Source of the DNA: Acidimicrobiia bacterium
Lineage (GTDB): Bacteria; Actinomycetota; Acidimicrobiia; Acidimicrobiales; Bin134
Direction of reading: 5' to 3'
NCBI GenBank assembly: GCA_022822905.1
Contig: JAJDYE010000029.1
Coordinates: 62,001 to 126,000, forward strand
Length of the DNA: 64,000 nucleotides
The notes beneath the pieces were generated by a model. It was given only the letters and a program-made list of their open reading frames with translations. It had not been told where the DNA came from and did not search any database. Made by a program: the position numbers and the translations under genes. Below, piece after piece: positions 26,175 to 33,779 of the stretch. Each line of letters opens with the position of its first letter. Position 1 is the first letter of the stretch.

Positions 26175-29032
26175 CGGTCTGCGGGGTCGTGCTCGGATGC
26201 GGTCTCGGCCTCTGGGGCGGGCTCGGTTGCCGGACCTGGCGCGAGAATGCCGGTGGTGCCGGCACTCTCGACATGTCGCCGGTACACGTTGTCGAAACGG
26301 TACCTCTCTATCTGCTGCTGATCCCCGTAGAGCTGGTCTTCGATGAACGGCTCGATGTTGTACTCCCAGATGCGACGCACCGAGTCTTTGTCCAGGTTCT
26401 CCTTCATGAAGTGGCTGGGGCCGATCTGGAGGTGGGGACCGCCCAGTGCTTGATCGAGCTCTTCGTTGACGTTGGCCACCAGAACCCCCACCCATTCCGG
26501 CCCGCGGTTCCTCTCCAGCCAGCGTTCCAACAGGTCTGCCATCGGGCCGTGGTTGGGAAAGAAGGGCACAAAATGGAATCGGCGGCGCAAGGCCGCGTCC
26601 ACCAGGGCGATGGAGCGGTCGGCCGTGTTCATGGTGGCGATGAACCAGAGATTCTCAGGAAGCTCGAACTCGTCGTCGGCTCGATACAGGGTGCTCACGC
26701 TCTCGTCCCGGTATTCCAGCAGGAACAGCAACTCGCCCAGCACTTTGGGCAGGTTGGCCCGGTTGATCTCGTCGATCACCATCACATGGCGCTGACCGGG
26801 TGCTTCCGCCGCCTTTTCGGCCAATAGCGCCAGAGGCCCGGGTGTGAGGGAATAGGCCATCTCCCCGCGGGAATCAGCCTCCGGCCGGTAGCCCTCGAAG
26901 AAGTCCTCGTAAGAACTCGCCGGGTGGAACTGCACCAGCTTCCGGCGCCTCGGGTGGGGGGCGAGGGCTTCTGCCAATTTCCTGGCCAAGTAGGTCTTGC
27001 CCGTGCCCGGCGGCCCGTAGAACACAACTTGGCCCTTGTCCTCGAGGAGCTCGACAATCTCATCAAAGAACTCACGCGTCACAAGCAGTTCTTCGGAGAG
27101 GTCGTCAAGCGGATCTTGCTGAGAATCGTCGAGCAGGTCGCCAAGATCGCCGTCTTGCTGCTCAGAGCACCACAACAAGTGGTACAAGAACCCCGACATC
27201 GCAAGCGGGTCGAGAGACAGTCCCCACCTCTCGCCAGAAAAACAGCCCTTGAGTCGTTCAATGAGCAATCGGTTGGCCTCAACATGCTGTGTACCCAAAG
27301 ACCCCGAGGGCTGCTCCAATTTGAGCAGCCTCAGGATCTCCCTCTTTTGACCCATCGGGTAGATCAACAAGAACTCTTCAGGATGGGTGATCGCGAGCAG
27401 CTTCATAATGAGCGACTCGCCAAGACCCCTTATGCCCAGATCAGCCTTGTCCAATAGCCGATCTATGCGCACCGGGTGAGGATCATCGCCCCAGCACAGG
27501 TAGTGGAGCGACTTCAAAAACTCCGCGTAATCTGGCTCATCGAAATCTCGAAGGGTTTGATTGAGCTGGGGTTTTATGCCAGCACCTCCATAGTCGGCGC
27601 CCCTTTTCTTCATCCACACTTGGCGAAGGTCTTCGAGGCTGGCCGCCGTAATGGACTCGGGGGCTAGCATCTCAGCCCACTGTTCTCGTTGCGCATGATT
27701 GTCTTCGTGCCATGAGCTCGAATACTGCTCATCAACCAACCACTGGGCAGCCATGCCGGCGAGCTCATCGCCGCCGCGGTCCTCTGTCTGAGCCGGTTCT
27801 TCGGGACTCGTTCTCAGCTTGGATGATTCACTCCGGGCCAAGGTGCCCAACTCTTCGTACAACGGCTTGAGCGTGGTGGCGACATCGACAACCGTCGCCC
27901 TCAGGTCGATCTGGCCAAACTGATCACGCTCGAACCACCGCCCATAGACGAATTCACTCGGGTTGCCGAAAAATCCGAGATCATCGCCAAGATCAGATTC
28001 AGGACCAGCCAGGATGCGACATTCGGGATATTGAGCCGCTTGGATGATCCTTATCGCATCGGCGTACCACCACCTGCTCTTTGGCCCAGTGCTCAAGCCA
28101 ACCGCAGCACCGCGATCATTAACCCAGATGCGAAAGAACAGATTGGAATCTCTCTCCCGCAGATCAACTTTCACATCGGAGCGAGGACGCTCATCCTCCC
28201 AATATGGAGATGCCTTGACCACGGTGTGGTGTCGCCCCAATGCAGCCACGACATCATCGACGAGAAACTTGCCCAAGCACTCTGAGACCCCTGCCAGCGC
28301 ACGGGCATTGGTCTCCCGTTGATCCTGGTCAGCACCATTGCCACCGAGTCCGTACCCCGCACGATCGGCCAGCACCTCGTCGAGAACCACGACTTTCCGG
28401 GTCTCCCACCAAGCCGCAGTAATCTCGAAATCAGCGACGTCAGCGGCCACTTCCCGCATCCGCTCCATATAGGCGCAATACCGCGCCGCGCCGTTATCGG
28501 GCAGTTCTTCTCCCCCGAGAAACTCGACAAACGCCGCGGCGCTCTTCCAGATCACCGACCAATTCCGCTGATCGGCCAGACTCCAGAAGTAGGAGCACAA
28601 GAAGGGCACATGGCCCGGCGCCGGCTGACCTTTGACCCGTATCCCCTCCACGTAATCGACGACTGCTTGAATCTTGGATGCAGCTTCATCGATGGAGGAG
28701 GGCGTGGTCAGTGCCTCTCCCAACAGGGTCGCCAACTCCCGGGGGCTGTCCGCCAACTTGTTCATCTGATTCAACATCCCCTGACCAGAGAAACCGTTGA
28801 AGGCAAGCGTGCCCGGCTTCACCGCCCACCGCCTCATGTCCTGTATGAATGAATCCAGATCGGCAGTGCGACGCAGGTCGGTAAGCAACCCGAGCGCCTC
28901 GGGAGCACTCTCGACGAACCCGTCAACTTCCGCCCGGCTTCGCCGGTAGTGCTCCTCATCGGCCAGCAAGCCATCGCGATGGGCCTCATACCAGCGGCGG
29001 CGGAAGGCTCGCTCAGTCTCAGAAATCGCCAT
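26171..29032 (-). CDS. mcrB: McrB-family AAA+ GTPase of type IV restriction system
   Basis: A 953-residue protein with a long N-terminal recognition region and a C-terminal AAA+ motor. About residues 280-340 show a MrcB_N/DUF3578-like segment (LFFRIWVNDRGAAVGLSTG, RWWYADAIRI). A helical region around 490-620 contains GLGESLIMKLLAITHPEEFLLIYP. The motor has Walker A GPPGTGKT near residue 672, Walker B VMVIDEINRANLPKVLGEL near 750, and the McrB hallmark ATMNTADRSIALVDAALRRRF. It hydrolyses GTP to drive translocation before McrC cleavage. The start at 29032 is reasonable. The system should restrict modified foreign DNA. Confidence 0.9.
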   Translation of the reverse strand: MAISETERAFRRRWYEAHRDGLLADEEHYRRSRAEVDGFVESAPEALGLLTDLRRTADLDSFIQDMRRWAVKPGTLAFNGFSGQGMLNQMNKLADSPRELATLLGEALTTPSSIDEAASKIQAVVDYVEGIRVKGQPAPGHVPFLCSYFWSLADQRNWSVIWKSAAAFVEFLGGEELPDNGAARYCAYMERMREVAADVADFEITAAWWETRKVVVLDEVLADRAGYGLGGNGADQDQRETNARALAGVSECLGKFLVDDVVAALGRHHTVVKASPYWEDERPRSDVKVDLRERDSNLFFRIWVNDRGAAVGLSTGPKSRWWYADAIRIIQAAQYPECRILAGPESDLGDDLGFFGNPSEFVYGRWFERDQFGQIDLRATVVDVATTLKPLYEELGTLARSESSKLRTSPEEPAQTEDRGGDELAGMAAQWLVDEQYSSSWHEDNHAQREQWAEMLAPESITAASLEDLRQVWMKKRGADYGGAGIKPQLNQTLRDFDEPDYAEFLKSLHYLCWGDDPHPVRIDRLLDKADLGIRGLGESLIMKLLAITHPEEFLLIYPMGQKREILRLLKLEQPSGSLGTQHVEANRLLIERLKGCFSGERWGLSLDPLAMSGFLYHLLWCSEQQDGDLGDLLDDSQQDPLDDLSEELLVTREFFDEIVELLEDKGQVVFYGPPGTGKTYLARKLAEALAPHPRRRKLVQFHPASSYEDFFEGYRPEADSRGEMAYSLTPGPLALLAEKAAEAPGQRHVMVIDEINRANLPKVLGELLFLLEYRDESVSTLYRADDEFELPENLWFIATMNTADRSIALVDAALRRRFHFVPFFPNHGPMADLLERWLERNRGPEWVGVLVANVNEELDQALGGPHLQIGPSHFMKENLDKDSVRRIWEYNIEPFIEDQLYGDQQQIERYRFDNVYRRHVESAGTTGILAPGPATEPAPEAETASEHDPADR

Positions 29033-29122
29033 GTCTCTCTAACTCCCTTGTGCGTTCTCCCCACCCTATTGACGAGAGTGACGCCTTCTACTAGCCACTG
29101 CCTCTTTGATGGGCCGCACAGC

Positions 29123-29542
29123 TCACCGGCGGGGATCGACCAATTGCAGCTCCGGGTTGTGCTCTGCCCACGAGATGATGTCCTCATCAAAGGTGGCGAG
29201 TTCGTGGCCGCACACAATGGCGGTGGCTGCGATCACCTGGTCCATTGGGTCGGGATGAAAGCCCCTGTCGGCCAGCAGCACTGCTTCGGCAGCGATGCGG
29301 TAATCGACGGGTATGTCCACGACCCCGGTGCCCAGCAGGTTCCGGCACCACGCAAGAGGAGGCATTCCCATTGAGATCACTCCGTCTCGATTGAGCCGCA
29401 CCATCTCCAGCACCACCGCCGAGGACACCGCCAACCTCCGCTCCGCTACGAGACTGTCTGCTTCAGCTCTGAACCGCGGACCCACCCTGCCGTCATCGAG
29501 GGTAACGCCGATGAGCACGTTGGTGTCCAGAGTGAGCATCAT
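29123..29542 (-). CDS. PIN-domain toxin (VapC-like)
   Basis: A 139-residue PIN-domain ribonuclease. The acidic active site is visible as LTLDTNVLIG (first Asp), SSAVVLEMVRL (Glu), HPDPMDQVIAATA (Asp) and LATFDEDI (Asp). Such proteins cleave tRNA or rRNA when freed from their antitoxin. The longer in-frame start at 29596 lies inside the antitoxin; ATG 29542 overlaps the antitoxin stop as ATGA and has a purine-rich GAGAAGGGG just before it. Its position next to mcrBC makes a small defence cluster. Confidence 0.88.
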   Translation of the reverse strand: MMLTLDTNVLIGVTLDDGRVGPRFRAEADSLVAERRLAVSSAVVLEMVRLNRDGVISMGMPPLAWCRNLLGTGVVDIPVDYRIAAEAVLLADRGFHPDPMDQVIAATAIVCGHELATFDEDIISWAEHNPELQLVDPRR

Positions 29543-29832
29543 CCCCTTCTCGGTATGGGATTGACCACCTGCTCCGGGTTGGAGAACACCTCCCACTCAT
29601 CGATGGGAATGGCAGGCTTGTCGATGTCGCCCGACACCGTCATCACGTCCTTGAAGAAGCCGACGATGCCACCAGGTGCGGGCATCGGTACGAGCCTTGC
29701 CACCGGCTTGCGGTGCTTGGTGACAATCACCTCCTGGCCAGTCTCGGCCACCTCGTCCATGATCCGCAGACAGTGGGTCTTGAACTCGTTGGCCGGCATC
29801 ATCCTGGCCGTGTCCATCGGGACTTCTTCCAT
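29539..29832 (-). CDS. Phd/YefM-type antitoxin
   Basis: A 97-residue antitoxin. The N-terminal DNA-binding half has PANEFKTHCLRIMDEVAETGQEVIVTKHRKPVARLVP, the classical Phd/YefM block. The C-terminal half (VGFFKDVMTVSGDIDKPAIPIDEWEVF) is the toxin-binding tail. It precedes and overlaps the PIN toxin gene by 4 nt. A perfect TATAAT ends 8 nt before the ATG, so the mRNA is probably leaderless; family members repress their own promoter. Confidence 0.9.
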   Translation of the reverse strand: MEEVPMDTARMMPANEFKTHCLRIMDEVAETGQEVIVTKHRKPVARLVPMPAPGGIVGFFKDVMTVSGDIDKPAIPIDEWEVFSNPEQVVNPIPRRG

Positions 29833-29840
29833 GACCTCGG

Positions 29841-29846
29841 ATTATA
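29841..29846 (-). promoter_or_regulatory. -10 box of the toxin-antitoxin promoter
   Basis: A perfect TATAAT on the minus strand, 8 nt before the antitoxin ATG (29832). A TTGATG lies 15 nt further upstream (29867-29862). The transcription start would fall at or next to the ATG. Confidence 0.6.
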
Positions 29847-29914
29847 GTCGGAAATTCTGGTCATCAAATGAGTTAAGCTGGCACCTGGGTCCAATGAGAT
29901 CGACCGGACTGGGG

Positions 29915-31717
29915 TTAGCTCAGCTCAAGACCTTCCAGGGACCCCTCGTCGCGCCAGGCCTTGAGGAGCTTGAAGAACTCCTGGGCGCCGCCGCCGTAGG
30001 TGCCGCCGAACCAGCCGGGGCCGTCGTCGGGCTTGCCCTCGTTGTTGTAGTAGCCGGGGGTGCACGACTCCAAGAAACCGGCTCGGCGATAGGCCGACTC
30101 CATGATGAGGCGCACCCACTCGGACTCGGCCTGCTCGGTGGGCTCCACCACGGTGGACCCCGACGACAGCCCCTGGTTGACGATGTAGGCCACATGCTGG
30201 CTCTGCTCGTTGTAGAGCTCGGTGAAGTTGGGCGAGACTCCCGACTGGATGCCCCCCATGTGCAACAGGTTGGGGTAGTCCCGGCTGACCACCCCGTGGA
30301 AGGTGGACATGCCGTCGGCCCACCGCTCGCTCAGCGTCACGCCGCCCCGGCCGTAGATCTCGCAGTTGGCCCGGTGGGAGTAGTCGGTGCCCACCTCGAA
30401 CCCGGTGGCGAAGATGATGCAGTCCAGCTCGTACTCCTGGCCTCCGGCCATCACGCCCTTGGGTGTGATGCGCTCGACGCCCTGGCCGTCGGTGTCCACC
30501 AGGGTGACGTTGTCGCGGTTGAAGGTGGGCAGGTAGTCGTCGTGGAAGCACGGCCGCTTGCAGAACTGCCGGTAGTAGGGCTTGAGCGCCTCGGCGATGG
30601 ACGAGTCTTCGATCAGCTCGTCGACCCGGCTGCGGATCTGCTCCATCTTCTGGAAGTCGGCCATCTCCATGGCCTCGGCGATCTCCTCGGGGGTGCCGAG
30701 GCGGGTGCCCTCTCCCAGCGCGGTGAGGTTGCGCAGGATGTCGGTCCAGCCGTCGCTGACCAGATCCTCCTCCTGCATGCTGCCGGCCACGATGTTGCCG
30801 AAGTTCTCGATGCGGTTCTGCTGCCAGCCGGGCTCCAGCGACATGGCCCACTCCGGGTCGGTGGGGCGGTTGCCCCGCACGTCGATGGACGACGGGGTCC
30901 GCTGGAACACGTACAGGTGCTGGGCGGCCTCGCCCACGTGGGGAATGCACTGCACCGCGGTGGCGCCGGTGCCGATCACCCCGACCACCTTGTCGGACAG
31001 GTTGGTCAGGTTCCCGTTGGTGTCGCCGCCGGTGTAGTCGTAGTCCCACCGGCTGGTGTGGAAGGAGTGGCCCTCATAGGAGTCGATGCCGGCGATGCCG
31101 GGCAGCTTGGGGCGGCTGAGGGGCCCGATGGCCATGATCACAAAGCGGGCCCGCATCCGGTCGTTGTGGTTGGTGTGCAGCACCCAGCGGTGGTCGGCGT
31201 CGTCCCAGTGCATCTCGTGTACCCGGGTGCCGAAGCACACGTCGCGGTACAGGTCGAAGTGGCGGCCCAGCTCCTTGCAGTGCTCCAGGATCTCCGGGCC
31301 GTAGGAGTACTTCTCCTTGGGCATGTAGTCGAGCTCTTCCAGCAGGGGCAGGTAGATGTACGACTCGATGTCGCACTGCACTCCGGGGTACTGGTTCCAG
31401 TACCAGGTGCCGCCGAACTCGGCCCCGGTCTCGATCATCCGGATGCTCTCCACCCCCATCTGGCGAAGCCGGGCGCCGGCCAGAAGCCCGCTGAACCCGG
31501 TGCCGATGATGGCCACGTCAACCTCGTCGGTCAGCGGCTCCCGGACGATGCCAGCTTGCGACGGATCGTCCAGATAGCGGGAGAACTCCCCGTCCATGGC
31601 GATGTACTGGTCGTTGCCGTCGGACCGCAGTCGCTTGTCGCGTTCCTCGCGGTACTTCTCCCGGAGAGCGTTGGGGTCGAAGTCCATACCGGTGTCGGAA
31701 GAGAGAGTGTCGGTCAT
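29915..31717 (-). CDS. FAD-dependent monooxygenase (Baeyer-Villiger type)
   Basis: A 600-residue flavoprotein monooxygenase. VDVAIIGTGFSGLLAGARL is the FAD-binding motif and GVIGTGATAVQCIPHV the NADPH-binding motif. Between them YEGHSFHTSRWDYDY matches the Baeyer-Villiger fingerprint FxGxxxHTxxW(P/D), with Tyr for Phe. EFGGTWYWNQYPGVQCDIESYIY is the usual FAD-proximal block. An N-terminal extension of about 50 residues precedes the first Rossmann strand, as in steroid- and cyclopentadecanone-type enzymes. It likely converts ketones to esters using NADPH and O2; the substrate is unknown. The start is 20 nt from a divergent cupin gene. Confidence 0.9.
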   Translation of the reverse strand: MTDTLSSDTGMDFDPNALREKYREERDKRLRSDGNDQYIAMDGEFSRYLDDPSQAGIVREPLTDEVDVAIIGTGFSGLLAGARLRQMGVESIRMIETGAEFGGTWYWNQYPGVQCDIESYIYLPLLEELDYMPKEKYSYGPEILEHCKELGRHFDLYRDVCFGTRVHEMHWDDADHRWVLHTNHNDRMRARFVIMAIGPLSRPKLPGIAGIDSYEGHSFHTSRWDYDYTGGDTNGNLTNLSDKVVGVIGTGATAVQCIPHVGEAAQHLYVFQRTPSSIDVRGNRPTDPEWAMSLEPGWQQNRIENFGNIVAGSMQEEDLVSDGWTDILRNLTALGEGTRLGTPEEIAEAMEMADFQKMEQIRSRVDELIEDSSIAEALKPYYRQFCKRPCFHDDYLPTFNRDNVTLVDTDGQGVERITPKGVMAGGQEYELDCIIFATGFEVGTDYSHRANCEIYGRGGVTLSERWADGMSTFHGVVSRDYPNLLHMGGIQSGVSPNFTELYNEQSQHVAYIVNQGLSSGSTVVEPTEQAESEWVRLIMESAYRRAGFLESCTPGYYNNEGKPDDGPGWFGGTYGGGAQEFFKLLKAWRDEGSLEGLELS

Positions 31718-31737
31718 GGTTTACTACGATACGGCCC
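31718..31737. promoter_or_regulatory. 20-bp divergent promoter with overlapping -10 boxes
   Basis: Only 20 bp separate the divergent ATGs. On the plus strand TACGAT (31725-31730) lies 7 nt before the cupin ATG. On the minus strand TATCGT (31731-31726) lies 8 nt before the monooxygenase ATG. The hexamers overlap by five bases, so the two polymerases should exclude each other, and the -35 regions would lie within the opposite coding regions. Confidence 0.5.
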
Positions 31738-32196
31738 ATGACCTTTGAGGCTCGATTCGACTTAAGTGATGTGGACTGGACCCACATGGAGGGCGGCCCG
31801 GAGTTCGACTATCCCGTTGAGTTCGACGTGGCCGTGCTCGGCTCCCAAGCCGACCTCGGTACGCTCGACTTGCTGGTGCGCTTCGCCCCCCATTCCCACT
31901 GTCACTTCCACCGCCACGTGGCCACCACCCGCACCCTGGTGCTCCAGGGCGAGCACCATGTGTTCGATGTGGGTTCCAACGGCGAGACCGTCCACAAGAT
32001 CAAGCCCGCCGGCACCTACAGCCAAAGCCCTTCCGGCGAAATTCACATGGAGCGGGGCGGACCCGATGGGGCCATCGTGCTGTTCAACCTCCACTCCCCC
32101 ACCGGCCTGCTCTTCGAAACCCTCGACGCCGACCACAATGTGTTGGCCACCTCCACCATCGAGTCGATGTCGGAGGGCCCCTTGATGGGGGGTTAG
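31738..32196 (+). CDS. Small cupin-domain protein
   Basis: A 152-residue single-domain cupin. The metal-binding first motif is HSHCHFHRHVATTRTLVLQGEH, unusually rich in His, and the second is SPSGEIHMERGGPDGAIVLF. Such folds serve as metal-dependent dioxygenases, isomerases or ligand sensors, including ChrR-like anti-sigma domains, but no second domain is present here. It is divergent from the Baeyer-Villiger monooxygenase, so it may process or sense the same compound; that is inference. Confidence 0.8.
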   Translation: MTFEARFDLSDVDWTHMEGGPEFDYPVEFDVAVLGSQADLGTLDLLVRFAPHSHCHFHRHVATTRTLVLQGEHHVFDVGSNGETVHKIKPAGTYSQSPSGEIHMERGGPDGAIVLFNLHSPTGLLFETLDADHNVLATSTIESMSEGPLMGG

Positions 32197-32227
32197 GCCT
32201 CGCCAGGGTCGCCGCCCGATCAATAGC

Positions 32228-33766
32228 TCATTTGCCATCGGACACGGCAGCCTCGCAGAAGTTCATCACCGAGCGCACTGCCACGTTGGCGCCTTCGGTG
32301 TCGAAGGCAGCCGAATACACATTCCCTTCCCTGTCAGTGGTGGACACAACCACCGACATGACGTCATGGCCCAAGACCGCATCGAAGAGGCGGAAGCTCC
32401 CGAAGGCGTCAAAGGTCGTGAACCTCGCACCAGACCCCTCTCGGCCGGCCAAGGTGAGGACATCACCGTTGGAGAACCTGGCCTCAACCCACAAATCCCC
32501 GTTGGCGGCACCGAACACCGCATCGCCATCCCAGCCCACATAGGAGAACAACCCCCACCTATCGCTGGATTCGTAGAATTCACAGGACATTCTCAGAGTG
32601 GGAACGTTGTTGTCGGAGATACCCTCGGTTTGAAGGGCTGATGTCAGCACTCCGACTTGAACGAATTCCGAGCTGGCATAAGAGCTCCATCTTCCGTATG
32701 ACCGGGGATAGTCCAAGGGAACCGCGGGGGCGGGGTCAAAGCAGGGCCAGTCCAATTCCTCCTTTTGCCAACACAGGATTTCCTCGAACGACAAGGGATC
32801 GATCGTGCTCCGTATCCGGCACTCGTCCGTCCCATTCATGAGCGACCAAACCACCTCGGAGCACTGGTACGCCCTGATCTCCTCGTCATCGGTGTGCTCC
32901 AAGCCGAAGAGCCCATGTCCAATCTCATGGGCCACGATGTAATGGAAGCCGCCGCCGAACGGACCTCCCCAGGCTCTGAGCGATACCCGCGACGGCCCGA
33001 GGCCATTGGTGGCGTAGCCGCCGAATCTCTCGCCGCCCTCGATGTCGATCAGGATGAGAATCTGCGATCCCTGCCCTTCGGCAATTGCTGCGAAGTCGCA
33101 GGCCGAGAAGCTGCCTCGGTCAAACAGGTCGCTGAGTGTTGTGTTCTGCCAATCGAATGTCGGAGACACGATGCCTCCGACGGTGAAATACACGTTTGCG
33201 AGCCCGGATGACTCGCGGGTGTAAAACGGGGTCACGTGCTCGTTCAAGTCGGCCACCACGTCTGCCAGTTCGCTCTCGGAGTACCGTCCGGCCGGAGCGC
33301 AGTAGAACACCGGGATCGCCGCAGTCGTCCTTACCTCCCGAGGAGGTGTCTGAGTGGTCGGGGGATCAGGCTCCGGTGTGCTGGTACAACTGCCGGGCAC
33401 GATCTCGGTGTCGATGTCGAACCGACACCGGTAGACGTTGAGCAGTGCTTCTTGTGCGGCCACGAGCCGATCTCGCTCCGCTATGTCGGCACGGTTTGGG
33501 GTGCCGGTGAACGGCACCGGCGGGACCGCGGGGATGACAGGGGTACCCCCACCGCATCCCCCAGGAACAATCTCGGTGTCGACGTCGAACCGGCACCGGT
33601 AGACGTTGAGCAGTGCTTCTTGTGCGGCGACGAGCCGATCTCGCTCAACGACATCCGAGGCAGTTTGAGCTTGAGCGGGCGCTGCCAAAAGGATGGAGAG
33701 GCCCGCTCCCAGCACCATGAGAGCCATCAGCATGCAGATGCCGCGGCGCGGCGTACTAGACAGCAT
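32228..33766 (-). CDS. Secreted metzincin-like zinc metalloprotease
   Basis: A 512-residue secreted protein. Residues 1 to about 34 form a signal peptide (LMALMVLGAGLSILLAAPAQA-QT). A tandem pair of about 31-residue modules with ERDRLVAAQEALLNVYRC and DTEIVPG-C follows (about 38-70 and 93-126), then a Pro/Thr linker. The catalytic part shows AHEIGHGLFGLEH: HExxH plus a third His, but one residue longer than the classical HExxHxxGxxH. SLMNG downstream looks like a Met-turn. Several Cys pairs suggest disulfides. The C-terminal 150 residues are beta-rich (SSDRWGLFSYVGWDGDAVFG) and may bind a target. The gene ends convergent with the cupin. The start at 33766 lacks a clear Shine-Dalgarno sequence. 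Confidence 0.8.
   Translation of the reverse strand: MLSSTPRRGICMLMALMVLGAGLSILLAAPAQAQTASDVVERDRLVAAQEALLNVYRCRFDVDTEIVPGGCGGGTPVIPAVPPVPFTGTPNRADIAERDRLVAAQEALLNVYRCRFDIDTEIVPGSCTSTPEPDPPTTQTPPREVRTTAAIPVFYCAPAGRYSESELADVVADLNEHVTPFYTRESSGLANVYFTVGGIVSPTFDWQNTTLSDLFDRGSFSACDFAAIAEGQGSQILILIDIEGGERFGGYATNGLGPSRVSLRAWGGPFGGGFHYIVAHEIGHGLFGLEHTDDEEIRAYQCSEVVWSLMNGTDECRIRSTIDPLSFEEILCWQKEELDWPCFDPAPAVPLDYPRSYGRWSSYASSEFVQVGVLTSALQTEGISDNNVPTLRMSCEFYESSDRWGLFSYVGWDGDAVFGAANGDLWVEARFSNGDVLTLAGREGSGARFTTFDAFGSFRLFDAVLGHDVMSVVVSTTDREGNVYSAAFDTEGANVAVRSVMNFCEAAVSDGK
33396..33655 (-). repeat. Duplicated 31-residue Cys module in the metalloprotease
   Basis: Two copies of about 91-95 bp (33396-33486 and 33561-33655) encode the same module: ERDRLVAAQEALLNVYRC, RFD(V/I)DTEIVPG and a closing Cys. 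They differ at only a few bases and are separated by a Pro-rich spacer. Each module has two cysteines that could form a disulfide. I do not know a name for this module. Confidence 0.85.
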
Positions 33767-33779
33767 CCAGCATGTGGTA

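Noticed and set aside
26175-26495. N-terminal extension of mcrC
   Set aside because: It overlaps mcrB, is Arg-rich shadow sequence, and the GTGA overlap gives a better start.
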